Below are positions 8,918 to 17,737 of a stretch of DNA of 64,000 nucleotides, piece by piece. The notes beneath the pieces are model-generated. The model ran no database searches. It was not told where the DNA came from and was given only the letters and a program-made list of their open reading frames with translations. The position numbers and the translations under genes are program-made. Position 1 is the stretch's first letter; each line of letters starts with the position of its first letter. The stretch is from Gammaproteobacteria bacterium (GTDB taxonomy: Bacteria > Pseudomonadota > Gammaproteobacteria > SZUA-152). The stretch lies in contig JAKIUF010000001.1 in the NCBI GenBank assembly GCA_021647705.1, positions 1-64,000 on the forward strand. The letters are read 5' to 3'.

Positions 8918-11620
8918 ATGATGACACGATTAAGAGCACTGGGCTTGAGTTTATTGTTGATGATAGTTTCAGCGCCCGGATTTACGGCGAGCAATTTGAC
9001 TAAGCTTGCTGAGCTTGCTGCGACAGTCCAGCCGGGTACTTTTGTAGAGCTTGAGATTGATGGAGATATATCAACATGCGAGGCGATGGTGCCCACCTTA
9101 CCTAAAAGGCATCCCGACGCATGCACGACTGGCCAGTCGTTTAGTAATCCTGAACACTGCCTTGTGCCACAGACTCCGTGGAAAAGTCTTGGGAATATTC
9201 TCGAATTTACCGATGAGGCTTTGTGGGATCCAGTAGATCGTGAGGTTTACATCATGGGTACGCGGAGGCCGTATAAGCGATGGGATCAAGGATTTGCTAA
9301 ATACTCCGAAGAGACGAACAGCTGGACGATTCTGGATCTTCCGCCGTTTGGTGTCGGAGCCCATGGTTATGATAATGGCGCTATCGATGTTGTCGGCAGA
9401 CGATACTATTGGTCACGGATATCAGCTGCCTACATTGTGTGGTCAATGAACCTGGATACGGGTGAATGGCAACGACTGCCCGATGCCCCCATAGATACGG
9501 GTGAATTTAGCGCCATCGATTTTTTCCCAGAACTTAACAAACTGGTTTTTTTTGATGGACATTATGGAGCCAGATCTGGCTCATACGGGTCTGAATATTC
9601 GCTATATGACCCGAATACGAACAAATGGGAGGCATCCACTGCTTTGGATGGACCCACTGCCGTGACTCAAGCACCCTTCGGTGCAATTTCTCATTTTAGT
9701 GAATACAATCCAAGCCACGGCGTGATGTTTTTCGGTGGTGGGTATCACCATACTAATGGTGGTCAACTTCCAGACCCAACACCGGGCATCGATGAGTCAC
9801 GACGATTCTACATGCTCGATAAAGACAGAGTAGTGACTCGGTTAGCGGATGCCCCAACCAAACTTGGGCAGCATGGTGAAGGTCCACTGCAAACCATCGA
9901 CCCCAACAGTGGCAATCTCGTCGTCTTTCAGGGGAAGCTCAACGATGGTTCTTGTCCCAATGGCCCGCTTCCGATCTGGGAGTACGATCTTGAAGAAGGA
10001 ATATGGAACCAAACGGGGGAGCATAATCTTTCGAATCTGTATTGCGATATGGATTCGGTCGTAGTGCCACTTTACGAATATGGGGTCAACTTCATTGTCT
10101 CCGTCAGGAATAACTCAAATTGCCGTGTGCATCTATATCGCCATTCCGCTATGGAGGCAACGCTACCAAGTATCACTACCCAGCCTGCTTCGCAAAGCAT
10201 TGAAGAAGGTTCAGCAGTAACATTCAGTGTGGCCGCCAGTGGCAGCGGTCCTCTGGAATATCAATGGTTTCGTAATGGTGATGGTAATGATGAGTTAATT
10301 GTTGGAGCGAACAGCGCCAACTTTACAATAGAGCCAGTAATGGTAGTTGATGATGGAGCAAGATATCGCAGCAAGGCAACCAACAGCTTGGGTGATGTGT
10401 TTAGTAATTACGCGACATTAAGTGTTGTCCGGGATGAAACTGCGCCAACACTGACCTCTGCAATGGCGCTTGGTGACACCCGCGTCGATATTCTGTTCAG
10501 TGAAACCGTCAATGCTGACAGTGCTGAAAACAGTGCCCATTATGAAATTGATCTTGGTATTAGCGTGACATCTGCCACCTTGAATGGAGACGGTCGCACC
10601 GTCAGTCTGGCAGTTAGCCAGCTCACGGAAGATATGATTTACACGGTGCAGGTCAGCAATGTGCAAGATTCGGCACAAACTCCCAATACTATTACTGCCC
10701 AGAGCAGCCGGACTTTTACCTATCGCACGGCAGACGGGTTTGAAGATGGTAACGCCGATGGTTGGAACAGTCTGAATACTGTTAACTGGGAAGTAGCACT
10801 AAATGAAGGTGATATGGCGTATTACCTCAATACAACAGATTTCGATAGCCCAGGCGGTGGTCGGTTGGGCGAATATTCCTTGTTGTCTGCGGAGTATGAT
10901 GACTTTACCTTTACGTTAGAGGCCAAACTGGGTGACGACGTAGCAGACAACGCAGCTGCTGACTATGCTGTGGTATTCGGGTTCCAGGACGCAAACAACT
11001 ATTATTACATGTTGTTTAATAATGATCAGAATTTAACCCAGTTGTTTAAAGTCATCAACGGTAGTCGTACATTGTTAGAGACGGCGAACAGTGGTGACTG
11101 GTTGAATGATAATGCGTACCACAGCATCGAAGTTAAGCGCATAGAAAGCGCTATCAGCGTACGTTTTGATGGCAACGTTATTTTGAATGCCAACGATGGC
11201 AGTCTGGGTGCAGGCAAAGTTGGTGTTGGTAGTTACAATGATTCTGCGTATTTTGATGATGTGAACGTAACCAGTGCGGTATCCGGTGGCGGCTCTAGTG
11301 GCGGTGGCTCAACAGGAGGAGGCTCAACGGGTGGAGGTTCAACCGGAGGTGGCTCAACGGGTGGAGGTTCAACCGGAGGTGGCTCAACCGGAGGAGGCTC
11401 AACCGGAGGAGGCTCAACCGGAGGAGGCTCAACCGGAGGAGGCTCAACCGGAGGAGGCTCAACCGGAGGAGGCTCAACAGGAGGTAGTTCAAGTGGTGGT
11501 GGGGCAGCGGGAGATGACGAAGGTGGAGGTGGCGCTCTTAGCCTCTTCTCAGGTCTTGCGTTATTACTGATCAGTGCTGGGAGGCTTCGTCGAAGAGTAC
11601 GTTTGTGTCATCAACTGTAG
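8918..11620 (+). CDS. modular kelch-type beta-propeller protein with Ig, concanavalin-like and GlyGly-CTERM-like regions
   Basis: About 900 residues. The start is set at ATG 8918 because AGGAGA lies 7 bases upstream and the product then begins MMTRLRALGLSLLLMIVSAPGFTA, a good signal peptide. Residues ~60-400 contain kelch / galactose-oxidase-type blades (VYIMGTRRP, YNPSHGVMFFGGGYHH, GNLVVFQGKL) with N.W and D.G.W turns, so a propeller that binds or oxidises carbohydrate is likely; no copper ligands could be assigned. An Ig domain (PSITTQPASQSIEEG...), a SwmB-like domain, the concanavalin-like module, 12-13 GGGST units and a GlyGly-CTERM-like end (hydrophobic LFSGLALLLISAG then RLRRRVR) follow. 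The C-terminal third is nearly identical to the preceding gene, indicating tandem duplication or domain shuffling with exchange of the N-terminal domain. Confidence 0.72.
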   Translation: MMTRLRALGLSLLLMIVSAPGFTASNLTKLAELAATVQPGTFVELEIDGDISTCEAMVPTLPKRHPDACTTGQSFSNPEHCLVPQTPWKSLGNILEFTDEALWDPVDREVYIMGTRRPYKRWDQGFAKYSEETNSWTILDLPPFGVGAHGYDNGAIDVVGRRYYWSRISAAYIVWSMNLDTGEWQRLPDAPIDTGEFSAIDFFPELNKLVFFDGHYGARSGSYGSEYSLYDPNTNKWEASTALDGPTAVTQAPFGAISHFSEYNPSHGVMFFGGGYHHTNGGQLPDPTPGIDESRRFYMLDKDRVVTRLADAPTKLGQHGEGPLQTIDPNSGNLVVFQGKLNDGSCPNGPLPIWEYDLEEGIWNQTGEHNLSNLYCDMDSVVVPLYEYGVNFIVSVRNNSNCRVHLYRHSAMEATLPSITTQPASQSIEEGSAVTFSVAASGSGPLEYQWFRNGDGNDELIVGANSANFTIEPVMVVDDGARYRSKATNSLGDVFSNYATLSVVRDETAPTLTSAMALGDTRVDILFSETVNADSAENSAHYEIDLGISVTSATLNGDGRTVSLAVSQLTEDMIYTVQVSNVQDSAQTPNTITAQSSRTFTYRTADGFEDGNADGWNSLNTVNWEVALNEGDMAYYLNTTDFDSPGGGRLGEYSLLSAEYDDFTFTLEAKLGDDVADNAAADYAVVFGFQDANNYYYMLFNNDQNLTQLFKVINGSRTLLETANSGDWLNDNAYHSIEVKRIESAISVRFDGNVILNANDGSLGAGKVGVGSYNDSAYFDDVNVTSAVSGGGSSGGGSTGGGSTGGGSTGGGSTGGGSTGGGSTGGGSTGGGSTGGGSTGGGSTGGGSTGGGSTGGSSSGGGAAGDDEGGGGALSLFSGLALLLISAGRLRRRVRLCHQL
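11285..11505 (+). repeat. 15-bp minisatellite encoding GGGST (about 13 units)
   Basis: Tandem 15-bp units inside the propeller gene. The last six to seven units are nearly identical in DNA, suggesting recent expansion. Confidence 0.9.
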
Positions 11621-11639
11621 TAGTTCAGATGCAGATGTG

Positions 11640-11860
11640 GTTTAGGTATCAGTGTTTTTCCCGTAGCGTTTAATATGAATTAAGCGCTAAAAACACACTT
11701 AACCGATTAAAAGTCATTGCTTTACGTTCGATGGAACAAGTTGTTCTTCGATTATGAATCGCAGTATTTGAGATTTTCTATCTCCTTTGCGCTGGATTTT
11801 TATTATTCAGCTTCGGCTAACATACCTATGAAAATAGGATGATTTAGCCAATGCTATTGT
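11640..11860. repeat. dispersed intergenic repeat, copy 2
   Basis: TGAATTAAGCGCTAAAAA near 11675, TATGAATCGCAG near 11753, CTTTGCGCTGGATTTT near 11787 and GATGATTTAGCC near 11840 line up in the same order with 31913-32160 (TGAATTAAGTGCTAAAAA, TATGAATCACAG, CTTTGCGTTGGATTTT, GGCAATTTAGCC). This copy lacks the long internal palindrome found in the other. It is non-coding. Confidence 0.55.
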
Positions 11861-12440
11861 TTGTGTTAACGGGCTATAGTTTTAACTGCAAGTTGTTACT
11901 ATTTATTCGCTATCTCTAATATTGCTTTGGCTTTTTGTTAGGCGCAGCCATCACTTCTATGAGCCTTACCATGGCATTATTATCACCTGAGCGGTTTTCG
12001 AAAATCGGCCTACTGCTTTTTTGCCATTTTTTTGGGTGTTTTCAGCGAAAACAGGGACTGTTGGCTTGTAGGCGTTTTCTGAAAAACACGTAGTCCCTCA
12101 CCTTGGTTGCATCTGTATGTGAGCGTTGATTATTTATCAACCCTTTGTTTTTATGAGGTAAATGTAAATCATGCTATCGTTATCACGTTAAGTGGTATTG
12201 AAAGTGCCACTTATAAAGACTTGTGATGAAGTGATGATTTGGTATTATAGATCTCGATTCCGCAGATTGCTCTTCGGGGCAAATACAGGGAAAGTGGCAA
12301 GGATCGGAATGGAGTATTGTCGAAGGATCGACGTGGTCAAGGATTGACCAGTACGGAGGTAAACGGGGGCGGTTACTGGGATGTGCCGCCTTCGCTCGTT
12401 CCGCTTTGGATATCTTTCCTCAGTCGGAATACTTCTTATA
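11861..12440. other. intergenic, no recognised gene
   Basis: About 580 bases downstream of both the propeller gene and the convergent nuclease gene. Short imperfect palindromes occur (for example GGGACT...AGTCCC at about 12053-12095), but there is no convincing ORF, RNA gene or terminator. An AddA/UvrD-type helicase gene, the usual partner of the neighbouring nuclease, is absent here. Confidence 0.4.
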
Positions 12441-15422
12441 TCAATTTTCAGCTAAATCCCGCCAGGTTTCCCGGCGACAAATACCCGACATCTGGCAATA
12501 TCCGCAAGTAACTTCATCACCCCAGGCTGGCATGGGGGTTCCCGTAGTCATTTGATTGACCAACAGGTCCAGTCGTGTGGCAGTGTTTTGCACCAATGTG
12601 TCCAACGTCTCTGTTTCCAACGTTCCCATGGCTTTCACCATTGGAGTAGCCCCTTTTTTGGTGGTCGCATCCAGCGCAAGATATTCAACTTGAGTGATGG
12701 TTTCGTTACCAACGTGTTCTGCCAGCAAGGCATAAAAGGGTAATTGCACGGACTCACCACTGAGTACATCCGCATTTTTGGGGATAGTGCCGGTTTTGTA
12801 GTCAATAATGCCAACAATGGGCGCGCCGGAGTCACTATCGGTGCCCGCATCGATTCGGTCGAGACGACCGCGAAGCGTTATCTGCCCATGTTCACGGGTA
12901 ACATTCAGTTCCGTAGATTTCACTCGCCACTGTTGCTGTCGCTCAAGTTGCCACTCAATGTAAGCAGGAATCATTTCCCGCCAGCGTCTAAGCCAGCCAC
13001 GGTGTAAAAAATTGTCTTCGAGATCACGGGCAAAAACTGCTGCGGCAATTTCGTTGAGGTATTTAATGGCTGCGGGTTTATTCTCACGGGTGATTGTTGC
13101 GTTAAATGGCCCGGGCAGGTCGTCTACGTTTTCGTGAAATGCTTGCAGGCTAAGGTGTACCCGTTCGCCATAATCTGCCTTGGCGAGCATTTCACGAATG
13201 CTGTCGGGTGCCTCCAGTTGCAGGCAGCGCGCTGCAAAAAACTGATATGGGCAGTTGATGAGCTGCTGGTAACCGCTGGCCGATAAATGTGCGGGAAAAA
13301 GCTCGCCGGAAATACGAACGGTGGGATTGGCGGGCACTGGTTGAGGCATAGGCTCGGCAGGGTGTGTGACCTGTATGTCTGCCCGATTGACAAGTTCGGT
13401 CAGCGAAGTGTTGATGAGCCGGTCGGAATAGGCAATCTGATGAAAGGATTGCAGCCGCTCCAGCCAGGGAGAGGCAACAATTTCCTCGCCGTCCTGTTCG
13501 CTGCGACGGGTGAGCAAGATGGTGTCAGCAGATTCCAGCAGGCAGCGGAAGTCATAAAATTGTTCCGATAATTGTTGTGTGTGGCTGGTCAACCCAAGGG
13601 ATTGACGCACGCCATCATTAAAAAACGGCGAGCCAGGGTTGCTGCCCGGCAGGTATTCGGCTTCGGCTCCGGCGATAATCAGCGCATCGAATCGTGCCAG
13701 GTTGCTTTGCGCCAAGCCCATCAACTGCACTTGCCCGGATTGTGCAGGGGGCTGGAAGTTGAAGCGTTCCAATGTGCGTCCCAGCCAAACGCGAAACTCG
13801 TCCCAGCACATCTGCAGCTCGCTGTTATTGCTTGCTGTTTGCATGGCATGCAGTTCTTCGAGGATGCGTTCTCCTGCGGCATCAGCGGCCAGAGATGTAT
13901 TGAGCCCTAATTGTGTAAAACTGTCATTAAGGGCATGCAAAAATGCTGTCGGTGCATGTTTTTTGTTATCGGCGTCGTTGCCGATTAACGCACGCAGGGG
14001 TGTAGCGGCGGATTCGATCACATCCAGCAATACGTGGATGTCATTATAATCGGCGGCCAGATTGGCAGGCAGGCGATTCTGCCGATATTGCAAATGTTCC
14101 CGATAGCGGGCCATATTACGGGCGATATTCTCTTTTAGTACCACGCCTTGTTCAAAACGATAAACACAGGATAACAGCGTTTCGCGTTCATGCTCTGGCA
14201 ATAAAAAAGGTGACTTGAGAAAATCCAGCAATGGCTGGTGGGCAAAATCCTCCTCCACAGTTTCCAGCCAGCGCTCTACAGTGGCTGCGGCACTGGTGGT
14301 GGACAGTGCCCAACCTGCGGCATCCTGCAATTCAATACCTGAGCGTTCCAGCAGGGCGCGCACCCGCCGTGCCAGCCGTCGGTTTTCTGTGACGATGCCG
14401 ATGTTACGTTTGCCTGCGTTCCACCAAAGTCGCACTTGCACATCAATAGCCTGCGCCTCTTTTTCCGCGTTGTTGGCATCGAAGATGGACAGGTTTGCAG
14501 ATAGGGGACTTTTAGGAATATCCCGGGCCAGATTGTGGGCGCGGGTACGCAATGGAGATTCACTGTTGCTGAACACACTGTCCAGACAGCGTGTGTACTC
14601 GCTGTCTGTATGCGAGAAAGCTGTATCTGCTGGTTCGGGCGGTAAATTGATAGCCCGCAATAACTGTTGTGCGACGGCATCCGGGTGATAATCAGCGCCG
14701 GTTTGTTCTCCTGAGCTTTGTAACAATAAAAAAGCACGCTTTTGTTGCAGCAGCGGGTTAAGCCACTGTGCCTCAGCGGTGGAAAGCCGGGGCAGGCCAG
14801 CGATGTAAAAAACAAGGTTGTCGGGCAGGGTTTCACGACTGCTGGCGAGCTTCAGTGTGTAGTCTGTATGCCGGTCAATAACGCCATTTTGCTGCATTTC
14901 CTGCTGCCAAGCCTGCCACAGGGTATGTACCAGCCGGGCCTCGCCAAACAGGCTGTCGTGGGTTTTGTTGTTCAGGCCATAAGCGGTGCCCAGCGTGTCG
15001 AGAAACTGCTCCAGTGACTCAGGTAGGTCGAGGTGGGTGGAGCCTAGATCGTCAAACAGAGCCAGCAGGCTATGGGCCAGTGTCCAAGGATTCCCTTCGC
15101 CGTAAAGATATTTGTGGCTGACCAGTGCCTCTACCAGCATCAGCTCGCGCTGGTGTTCAGAAAGTACCGGTCGTTTACTGGGTGACTGCTGACTGATCCA
15201 GCGTGGCAGTGTATCGATATTCGGCCCTAATAATGCCGAATGATGGTGGTTGGCGGCAGCGTCGAGTAAAAGCTGTCGAAAACGGGTGGCTGCCTGAGGA
15301 TTAGGCAACAAAACAACAATATCAGTGAGGTTGGGTAACGCGGCATGGTGTTTTTCAACAATATGCTCTGCAAGCCTGCGCAGTGGATCGTCACCATAGG
15401 TGATGATATGCAGGTTGGACAC
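12441..15422 (-). CDS. AddB-like RecB-family PD-(D/E)XK nuclease (probable DNA repair protein)
   Basis: A 993-residue protein resembling the gammaproteobacterial 'probable DNA repair protein' family (TIGR03623-like), distant relatives of AddB. The N-terminal part resembles an inactivated superfamily-1 helicase fold without a proper Walker A. The C-terminal nuclease domain has GRLDRID and IIDYKTG, with Asp874 and Lys876 as PD-(D/E)XK catalytic residues. Three C-terminal cysteines (973, 976, 982; C-x2-C-x5-C) plus a cysteine in INCPYQFFAARC near residue 700 match the [4Fe-4S] staple of AddB-type nucleases. It probably processes DNA ends with a UvrD/AddA-type helicase, but no such partner is in the window. 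It starts 3 bases after the fdxA stop codon and is probably co-transcribed with it. Confidence 0.75.
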   Translation of the reverse strand: MSNLHIITYGDDPLRRLAEHIVEKHHAALPNLTDIVVLLPNPQAATRFRQLLLDAAANHHHSALLGPNIDTLPRWISQQSPSKRPVLSEHQRELMLVEALVSHKYLYGEGNPWTLAHSLLALFDDLGSTHLDLPESLEQFLDTLGTAYGLNNKTHDSLFGEARLVHTLWQAWQQEMQQNGVIDRHTDYTLKLASSRETLPDNLVFYIAGLPRLSTAEAQWLNPLLQQKRAFLLLQSSGEQTGADYHPDAVAQQLLRAINLPPEPADTAFSHTDSEYTRCLDSVFSNSESPLRTRAHNLARDIPKSPLSANLSIFDANNAEKEAQAIDVQVRLWWNAGKRNIGIVTENRRLARRVRALLERSGIELQDAAGWALSTTSAAATVERWLETVEEDFAHQPLLDFLKSPFLLPEHERETLLSCVYRFEQGVVLKENIARNMARYREHLQYRQNRLPANLAADYNDIHVLLDVIESAATPLRALIGNDADNKKHAPTAFLHALNDSFTQLGLNTSLAADAAGERILEELHAMQTASNNSELQMCWDEFRVWLGRTLERFNFQPPAQSGQVQLMGLAQSNLARFDALIIAGAEAEYLPGSNPGSPFFNDGVRQSLGLTSHTQQLSEQFYDFRCLLESADTILLTRRSEQDGEEIVASPWLERLQSFHQIAYSDRLINTSLTELVNRADIQVTHPAEPMPQPVPANPTVRISGELFPAHLSASGYQQLINCPYQFFAARCLQLEAPDSIREMLAKADYGERVHLSLQAFHENVDDLPGPFNATITRENKPAAIKYLNEIAAAVFARDLEDNFLHRGWLRRWREMIPAYIEWQLERQQQWRVKSTELNVTREHGQITLRGRLDRIDAGTDSDSGAPIVGIIDYKTGTIPKNADVLSGESVQLPFYALLAEHVGNETITQVEYLALDATTKKGATPMVKAMGTLETETLDTLVQNTATRLDLLVNQMTTGTPMPAWGDEVTCGYCQMSGICRRETWRDLAEN

Positions 15423-15425
15423 TCC

Positions 15426-15749
15426 TTAACGTTCCAGATGTTCCAGTTTGTTGGGCACATCTTCCCACTTTTTGGCGTCAGCGGGGGCCGGTTTCATTTC
15501 GCTGATCACTGGCCACAGTGGGCTCAATTCAGCGTTCAGGGCAATGAACTGCTCCTGGTCTTCCGGCAGATCGTCTTCGGAATAAATCGCGTTAACGGGA
15601 CATTCGGGTTCGCAGAGGGTGCAGTCAATGCACTCGTCCGGATCAATGACCAAAAAATTGGGTCCTTCATGGAAACAGTCCACCGGACATACTTCCACGC
15701 AATCGGTGTATTTACATTTGATACAGTTTTCGGTGACGATGTAAGTCAT
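15426..15749 (-). CDS. fdxA: ferredoxin FdxA, 3Fe-4S/4Fe-4S type
   Basis: A 107-residue seven-iron ferredoxin, the usual family length. Cysteines follow the order [20 protein letters not shown] and [15 protein letters not shown]; the second cluster has the standard CxxCxxCxxxCP spacing. Start is ATG 15749, preceded by GGAGGA, and gives the standard N-terminus MTYIVTENC; an upstream in-frame ATG at 15788 lacks this support. It transfers electrons in the cytoplasm; the partner is not evident. In Pseudomonas-like genomes fdxA sits next to mutS, but here mutS is about 9 kb away. The next gene on the same strand encodes a probable Fe-S nuclease. Confidence 0.93.
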   Translation of the reverse strand: MTYIVTENCIKCKYTDCVEVCPVDCFHEGPNFLVIDPDECIDCTLCEPECPVNAIYSEDDLPEDQEQFIALNAELSPLWPVISEMKPAPADAKKWEDVPNKLEHLER

Positions 15750-16162
15750 TGGTTCCTCCCAGCCAATTTTCCGCCGCAAGTCTATCAAGGAAAGGGGCGT
15801 TCAGCCATGTAGCATCAAAAAATAATGTGGGGTTTTTTAAGGACGGCAATTTTCCCGGTGAGTCACAAAAAAGAGTACCTCTTAACGTTTTCAGATGAAT
15901 AACGGGCCGTAAACTACTTTGGGATGGTCAGCCAAAGCCCGTTAACGGCATCAGGAATCATTTTTGCAGAGAGATTTACCGGGTATTGGTGGGCACTGAT
16001 ATTAAAGTTATGTGTGCATTATAATCACTGGTCAGGAAAGGGAGTTTGGATTGCAGCGAAGAGCATGGAGTCAGTCAGTTTTCGAGCAAGCGCTCAGGAG
16101 TATCGAAAGTGGCGTTATTGCAAAATAAGGGAATCCAAAATGAACAATATAGTGTGGGCAAA
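15750..16162. other. divergent intergenic region between fdxA and the GH17 gene
   Basis: A 413-base region that must hold the promoters of fdxA (leftward) and of the GH17-GT2 operon (rightward). I see no strong consensus promoter or operator. The GH17 frame is open from 16046, but the extra residues look like non-coding sequence rather than part of the protein. Confidence 0.4.
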
Positions 16163-17056
16163 ATGACAGCGTTACTTTTCCGGATAGTTTTATTGTTTTC
16201 TGTCAGCCCTCTGGTCTATGCAGAGTCGCCCGTTTTGTTGCCTGACACATTGCAAATGACCGGCCCCGCAATAGCATACCAACCGAGAGAGTACGTCCCA
16301 ACGGACGAGGCTTCGGTTCTTTCTGACGAACAGATAATAGCAGACCTGCAACTACTAGCAGGTGTGGGCTTCAGAAGCCTGGTAACGTATAGCGCAACCG
16401 ATGAGATGGCAAAAATTCCGGGTATTGCGCGTAAAGAAGGTTTCGATGAAACCATCATAATGGGGATCTGGGATCCATTTTCCAGTGAAGAATGGCGCAA
16501 TGCCGTGAAAAATGCACCTTTTGTTGATGGTTATTGTATTGGAAACGAAGGGCTGGGTATTCGCTACACTCCGCAAGAGCTGGCAGTGAAGATGGAGGAG
16601 TTAAGACGCTTAACCGGAAAGCCAGTGACGACTTCTGAGCCAATAGATAGTTACATCAGTGGTCATCACAAAGAATGGTTATTAAAGCATTCAGACTGGC
16701 TGTTCCCCATAGCCCACCCTTATTGGGCAAATTATGAAGACCCGGCAAAGGGCGTTGCCTGGGTAGTCGCGTACCATGACCTTCTGGTGGTCTTGGCCAA
16801 TAGACAGGTCATGTTGAAAGAAGTGGGGCACCCAACGATTTTTCCTGTCGAGTTTAACGAAAACCGTCAAACCGAGTTTTTTCAGTTGCTTGACTCACAC
16901 AGAATATCTTTTTTCTTTTTTGAAGCGTTTGATCAGCCATGGAAGGGAAATACCATTGAAGAACGCCGTGTAGAAGCTTACTGGGGGATATTTCGTGCCG
17001 ACGGGACACCGAAAAAAGTGGTTCCATGGATAACGAAAAAATGGGGTAAATTGTGA
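16163..17056 (+). CDS. secreted GH17-family beta-glucan hydrolase/transglycosylase
   Basis: About 297 residues from ATG 16163, which starts a signal peptide (MTALLFRIVLLFSVSPLVYA). The fold follows the GH17 pattern: AIAYQPREYVPTD...LSDEQIIADLQLL, FRSLVTYSA, IPGIARKEGF, IIMGIWDP, then GNEG with the acid/base Glu129, LKEVGHP with the nucleophile Glu220, FFFEAFDQPWKG and EAYWGIFRADGTPKK. Both catalytic glutamates are present, so it should be active. Proteobacterial GH17 proteins paired with GT2 synthases often act as beta-1,3-glucan transglycosylases rather than degradative enzymes. The next gene starts inside its stop codon (GTGA overlap), so the three genes form a tight operon ending in a GT2 synthase. 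Confidence 0.82.
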   Translation: MTALLFRIVLLFSVSPLVYAESPVLLPDTLQMTGPAIAYQPREYVPTDEASVLSDEQIIADLQLLAGVGFRSLVTYSATDEMAKIPGIARKEGFDETIIMGIWDPFSSEEWRNAVKNAPFVDGYCIGNEGLGIRYTPQELAVKMEELRRLTGKPVTTSEPIDSYISGHHKEWLLKHSDWLFPIAHPYWANYEDPAKGVAWVVAYHDLLVVLANRQVMLKEVGHPTIFPVEFNENRQTEFFQLLDSHRISFFFFEAFDQPWKGNTIEERRVEAYWGIFRADGTPKKVVPWITKKWGKL

Positions 17057-17736
17057 ATAGTCATCTATTCATAATCGTGTTTTTCCTGGTCAGCATTTTT
17101 TCGGCTCAGTCTGCTTTTGGCTCTGGCGGAATGGCTGCGGGTGTTGGCACTTTCACAACCGGAGTGAGTGATAGCGGCACTAAAAGATATCGTGTCGTGC
17201 TTGACGAAACCGGCCAACGACTTCACGGCAGTGTAAATGGTGAAATAGTTGAACGGATCACAATTGACGCGCCTGATACCGATATTCGGGAAATATTAAT
17301 CCGGGAAAGCAAAGACAGTCATGGTGATGTTTCCTTGCTGATTACTGCCGAAGATGAATTTCTGGAAAAATTTAATCAGGCGACATTGTATGTAAAGTCC
17401 ACTTACTCAACGCTAAAACTTGTTGAGCGTGTTGACGGATACTGGGAGCAACGGCACCCTGTATCAATTCCATTGACACAGAATAACCCCGACCAAAAAT
17501 TACAAGATCATATTGTAGCCTTTCAATTGACATCTTTAGGTGAAAAAAAGTTAGTAAAGAATGCATCCCCCTTTATCGAAGGCGAAAATAATTATTCAGG
17601 TATATCGGCGGGAAATACTTCAGACAGAAATATGACCAGTGCGTTATGGCCCTGGGTAATGTCTGGCGTGTTGCTGACCATGGCATGGTTTATTTCCCAT
17701 TGGATGCATGCCCTGGGCTGGCGAGGCGGGCGTTGA
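17053..17736 (+). CDS. unknown periplasmic protein with C-terminal membrane anchor
   Basis: A 227-residue protein I do not recognise. It starts with GTG 17053 overlapping the GH17 stop by 4 bases, which indicates translational coupling. The N-terminus is a signal peptide (residues 1-22); a Gly-rich short segment and a mostly beta-strand domain follow. The C-terminus has one membrane helix (ALWPWVMSGVLLTMAWFISHW) and a short basic tail. It is probably a periplasmic domain tethered to the inner membrane. Its position between a GH17 enzyme and a GT2 synthase suggests an accessory role in export or modification of the glucan; this rests on context only. Confidence 0.6.
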   Translation: MNSHLFIIVFFLVSIFSAQSAFGSGGMAAGVGTFTTGVSDSGTKRYRVVLDETGQRLHGSVNGEIVERITIDAPDTDIREILIRESKDSHGDVSLLITAEDEFLEKFNQATLYVKSTYSTLKLVERVDGYWEQRHPVSIPLTQNNPDQKLQDHIVAFQLTSLGEKKLVKNASPFIEGENNYSGISAGNTSDRNMTSALWPWVMSGVLLTMAWFISHWMHALGWRGGR

Positions 17737-17737
17737 C

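Noticed and set aside
11285-11505. Regularly spaced short repeats that might suggest a CRISPR array
   Set aside because: Units are contiguous 15-bp in-frame codon repeats with no unique spacers.
12317-12511. 64-codon plus-strand frame next to the nuclease gene
   Set aside because: It overlaps the 3' end of the AddB-like gene antisense and resembles no protein family.
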